DNA from: CAZMFZ01 sp964565665
Lineage (GTDB): Bacteria > Bacteroidota > Bacteroidia > Cytophagales > UBA9547
Assembly (NCBI GenBank): GCA_964565665.1
Contig: CAZMFZ010000153.1
Coordinates: 1-6,911 of the forward strand
DNA: 6,911 nt
Direction: 5' to 3'
The notes under the pieces were generated by a model that was not told where the DNA came from, did no database searches, and saw nothing but the letters and a program-made list of their open reading frames with translations. The translations under genes and the position numbers were made by a program. Each line of letters begins with the position of its first letter. Within the stretch, counting starts at the first letter, position 1. This document shows positions 5,266 to 6,911 of this stretch, piece by piece.

Positions 5266-6204
5266 ATGCGTTCATTTTGTGTTACTGATTTTAAATTTGT
5301 ATTTATTTTTAGAAAGCATTTTATTATTATAATCGTGAGAATATCTACAATTTTTCTTTTCCTAATTTTATTTCTTAGCACAGGTTTCACCCAGCCAGAT
5401 GCGGTAGCTTACTATGATATGGGTGTAAAAGACTTAAAATCAAAGGATTATATTAAAGCCATTGGCGATTTTACTAATGCAGTTTCAATTCGTGCCAATT
5501 ATGCAGAAGCATATTTGCAACGAGCAAAAGCCAAAATTATGTTGGGTGATGAAATGGGCTTTGTAAATTCTGAATCATGTGCCGATTTGGTATCTGCTAT
5601 GCGATACGGCAATATGGAAGCTATGGATTTACTCGAAAAGCATTGCATGGGCGAATGTTTCGACAATAAACTTGCCTTTGAAGAACCAGAAATGGTTTAC
5701 TGTGGCGATTTCAGCAATAAAGTTTTGCCTGATTTGCCTGCTCAATCAAATTCACTTATCAATATTGTAAAACTCAACTTATTCAATAACAAACTAGTAA
5801 AGATTTCTGACAATTTCGGTTCACTTTACACGCTTGTTTCACTTGATTTGAGCAGCAACAATATATCTGAAATATCGGCTTCTATTTCAAAACTTTCACT
5901 TTTAAAGGAGATAAACCTTAATAAAAATAAGTTGACAACGCTTCCTTTCGAGTTTGGAAATTTGGATAATCTCAAGTTTTTGTATTTAAGAAGCAACTAT
6001 TTGAATGAATTGCCCAAATCAATTGCACGATTAAAAAACCTTGAAATGCTCGATTTATCTTTAAATAAGCTCACATCTATTCCGCTTGAAATCGCAAATT
6101 TAAAAAATCTAAAAACCTTGAATTTGGTTGGTAATGAAATATCAAAAGAAAAACAAGCCATAATTTCAAAGCTACTTCCGAACACTAAAATATACTTTGA
6201 ATAG
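5266..6204 (+). CDS. Predicted secreted TPR and leucine-rich-repeat protein
   Basis: Function unknown; architecture suggests an exported protein-binding protein. Seen (312-residue numbering): a hydrophobic segment at about 26-40 (ISTIFLFLILFLSTG) followed by FTQPD, a typical signal-peptide end; a TPR-like region at about 47-127 (YYDMGVKDLKSKDYIKAIGD, AEAYLQRAKAKIMLGD, then SCADLVSAMRYGNMEAMDLL); and a linker with C127, C131 and C146. Six leucine-rich repeats follow, beginning at I167, L190, L213, L236, L259 and L282, exactly 23 residues apart, with consensus LxxLxLxxNxLxxLPxxIxxLxx. The tail SKLLPNTKIYFE is a common cap in Bacteroidota LRR proteins. No PorSS or Por-type C-terminal sorting domain follows, so it may stay periplasmic or membrane-bound. 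The ATG at 5266 is given as the outer limit. A GTG at 5335-5337 would yield MRISTIFLFLILF, a cleaner signal peptide, and may be the true start. There is no enzymatic domain. Confidence 0.85.
   Translation: MRSFCVTDFKFVFIFRKHFIIIIVRISTIFLFLILFLSTGFTQPDAVAYYDMGVKDLKSKDYIKAIGDFTNAVSIRANYAEAYLQRAKAKIMLGDEMGFVNSESCADLVSAMRYGNMEAMDLLEKHCMGECFDNKLAFEEPEMVYCGDFSNKVLPDLPAQSNSLINIVKLNLFNNKLVKISDNFGSLYTLVSLDLSSNNISEISASISKLSLLKEINLNKNKLTTLPFEFGNLDNLKFLYLRSNYLNELPKSIARLKNLEMLDLSLNKLTSIPLEIANLKNLKTLNLVGNEISKEKQAIISKLLPNTKIYFE
5292..5299 (+). promoter_or_regulatory. Internal TAnnTTTG box supporting the GTG start at 5335
   Basis: TAAATTTG is an exact -7 consensus match lying inside the N-terminal extension of the TPR-LRR frame. 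A transcript starting near 5305 would place the GTG at 5335 about 30 bases into the message and exclude the ATG at 5266. There is no good -33 element at the right distance, so support is weak. Confidence 0.25.
5764..6177 (+). repeat. Coding tandem array of six 69-bp leucine-rich repeats
   Basis: Protein-level repeats with a strict 23-codon period begin at 5764, 5833, 5902, 5971, 6040 and 6109. Each starts with an L/I-xx-(L/I)-x-L block followed by N-x-(I/L). The last unit is a diverged cap that loses the LPxxI part. The DNA copies are not near-identical, so this is an old diverged array and not a recent tandem duplication. Confidence 0.85.
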
Positions 6205-6207
6205 TGG

Positions 6208-6231
6208 TTTGACAAAATAATAATTGTCAAA
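6208..6231. promoter_or_regulatory. 8-bp perfect inverted repeat between the LRR and wbqC-like genes
   Basis: TTTGACAA (6208-6215) and TTGTCAAA (6224-6231) are perfect inverted repeats around the loop AATAATAA, beginning four bases after the LRR stop. It may end LRR transcription as a weak AT-rich hairpin without a T-run, or serve as a symmetric operator for the next gene, whose ATG lies 27 bases beyond. Either reading is inference. Confidence 0.4.
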
Positions 6232-6258
6232 ATCAGCTTGAGACCATTATTTTTGGCA

Positions 6259-6870
6259 ATGCAAATTGTAACTGAGCTACATTATTTCCCTTCCATACCA
6301 TCTTTTTCCTGCTTGCTAAAAGCAGATAAAATAATAGTTGAAGCCAATGAAAATTTCCAAAAACAGACCTATCGCAATCGATGCTATATACTTTCTGCAA
6401 ACGGAATTAAGGGGCTAACCATTCCCATCTTAAAAACCGAAAGCAAATTTATTAGAGATATTAGAATAGATTATTCACAAAAATGGGAGCAAATTCATTG
6501 TAGAAGCCTGCAAGCTGCGTATGGAAAATCAGCTTTTTTTGAGTTCTATTTCCCTGAATTTCAAAAAACAATACTGTCAAAAAAACAGTATTTATTCGAT
6601 TTAAACCTAGAATTACTGTCAAAATGTCTTATATTCTTGAAGGTTCAAAAAGAAATGCACATTTCTAAAACCTATCAAAATGAATATACAGGTGATATTG
6701 TGGATAAAAGAAATCTTTTTGATGAAAAGCTAGTGTACCCTTGTGCATCTTTAGAAAGTGACAAATACTATTTTCAAGCATTTGGCAATGTATTTGTAAA
6801 ACACCTCTCCATTATTGATTTATTGTTCAATGAAGGAACAAATGCGAAAGAATACTTGTATCATAGTTGA
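6259..6870 (+). CDS. WbqC-family protein
   Basis: A 203-residue member of the WbqC-like family (PF08889). Members occur in O-antigen and other surface-glycan gene clusters, and also alone in many Bacteroidota; their biochemical role is not settled. Seen: N-terminal TELHYFPSIPSFSCLLKADK, then NFQKQTYRNRCYI at about 32-44 and KGLTIPI at about 51-57, followed by DIRIDYSQKWEQIHCRSLQ at about 67-85 and AAYGKSAFFEFY at about 86-97, in the order expected for the family. The length is typical. The ATG at 6259 starts directly with MQIVTELHYFP, the normal family beginning; an in-frame TTG at 6238 would add seven unsupported residues. No signal peptide or membrane helix is present. It lies 54 bp after the LRR gene on the same strand. 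A TAnnTTTG box (TATTTTTG, 6248-6255) lies immediately before the start. Family call is solid; function is open. Confidence 0.88.
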   Translation: MQIVTELHYFPSIPSFSCLLKADKIIVEANENFQKQTYRNRCYILSANGIKGLTIPILKTESKFIRDIRIDYSQKWEQIHCRSLQAAYGKSAFFEFYFPEFQKTILSKKQYLFDLNLELLSKCLIFLKVQKEMHISKTYQNEYTGDIVDKRNLFDEKLVYPCASLESDKYYFQAFGNVFVKHLSIIDLLFNEGTNAKEYLYHS

Positions 6871-6911
6871 GCAATTAGTAGATTTTGTTTTAAATAATGT
6901 ATATAGATAAT

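Noticed and set aside
1..6911. CRISPR array, tRNA/rRNA genes, insertion-sequence ends or a defence system
   Set aside because: I saw no regularly spaced identical repeats, no cloverleaf-like segments, no paired terminal inverted repeats with target duplications, and no defence-type domains apart from the truncated Rpn-family gene at the edge.

Overview
The window looks like chromosomal DNA from an AT-rich member of the Bacteroidota. The coding sequences are rich in Lys, Ile, Asn and Phe. No start codon has a convincing Shine-Dalgarno sequence. Several upstream regions carry boxes matching the Bacteroidota -7 consensus TAnnTTTG. The family versions also fit: CoaD with a KRIALFPGSFDPFT start, a WbqC-family protein, and a secreted leucine-rich-repeat protein ending in a KLLPNTKIYFE-type tail. 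Genus cannot be assigned from the sequence alone.

Layout. Positions 1-374 hold the 3' end of an Rpn-family (PD-(D/E)XK) putative transposase/nuclease gene on the + strand, cut by the window edge. It converges on a two-gene minus-strand unit, cysN (928-2187) followed by coaD (447-899). A terminator-like hairpin followed by T6 lies inside the last codons of coaD. Divergent from cysN is a + strand pair: a small Rieske [2Fe-2S] ferredoxin-like gene (2282-2653), then, 3 bp later, a GT9 heptosyltransferase-like glycosyltransferase (2657-3661). After a 189-bp gap come an M24B Xaa-Pro aminopeptidase (3851-5143), a predicted secreted TPR plus leucine-rich-repeat protein (5266-6204), and a WbqC-family protein (6259-6870). 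All three are on the + strand, with gaps of 122 and 54 bp holding promoter-like boxes and a dyad.

How they fit together. Most of this is housekeeping: CoA synthesis, sulfate activation, peptide turnover and envelope glycan synthesis. The GT9 and WbqC proteins may both belong to surface polysaccharide metabolism, and the LRR protein is probably exported, but they do not form one obvious pathway. CysN normally works with CysD, and no cysD lies in this window. Sulfate activation therefore depends on a gene elsewhere, or this CysN is unusual.

I found no evidence of an undescribed multi-gene system. The points most worth checking are the non-ATG start of coaD with an otherwise methionine-free product, the terminator embedded in its coding sequence, the cysN without cysD, the Rieske/GT9 pair, and the uncertain start of the TPR-LRR protein.
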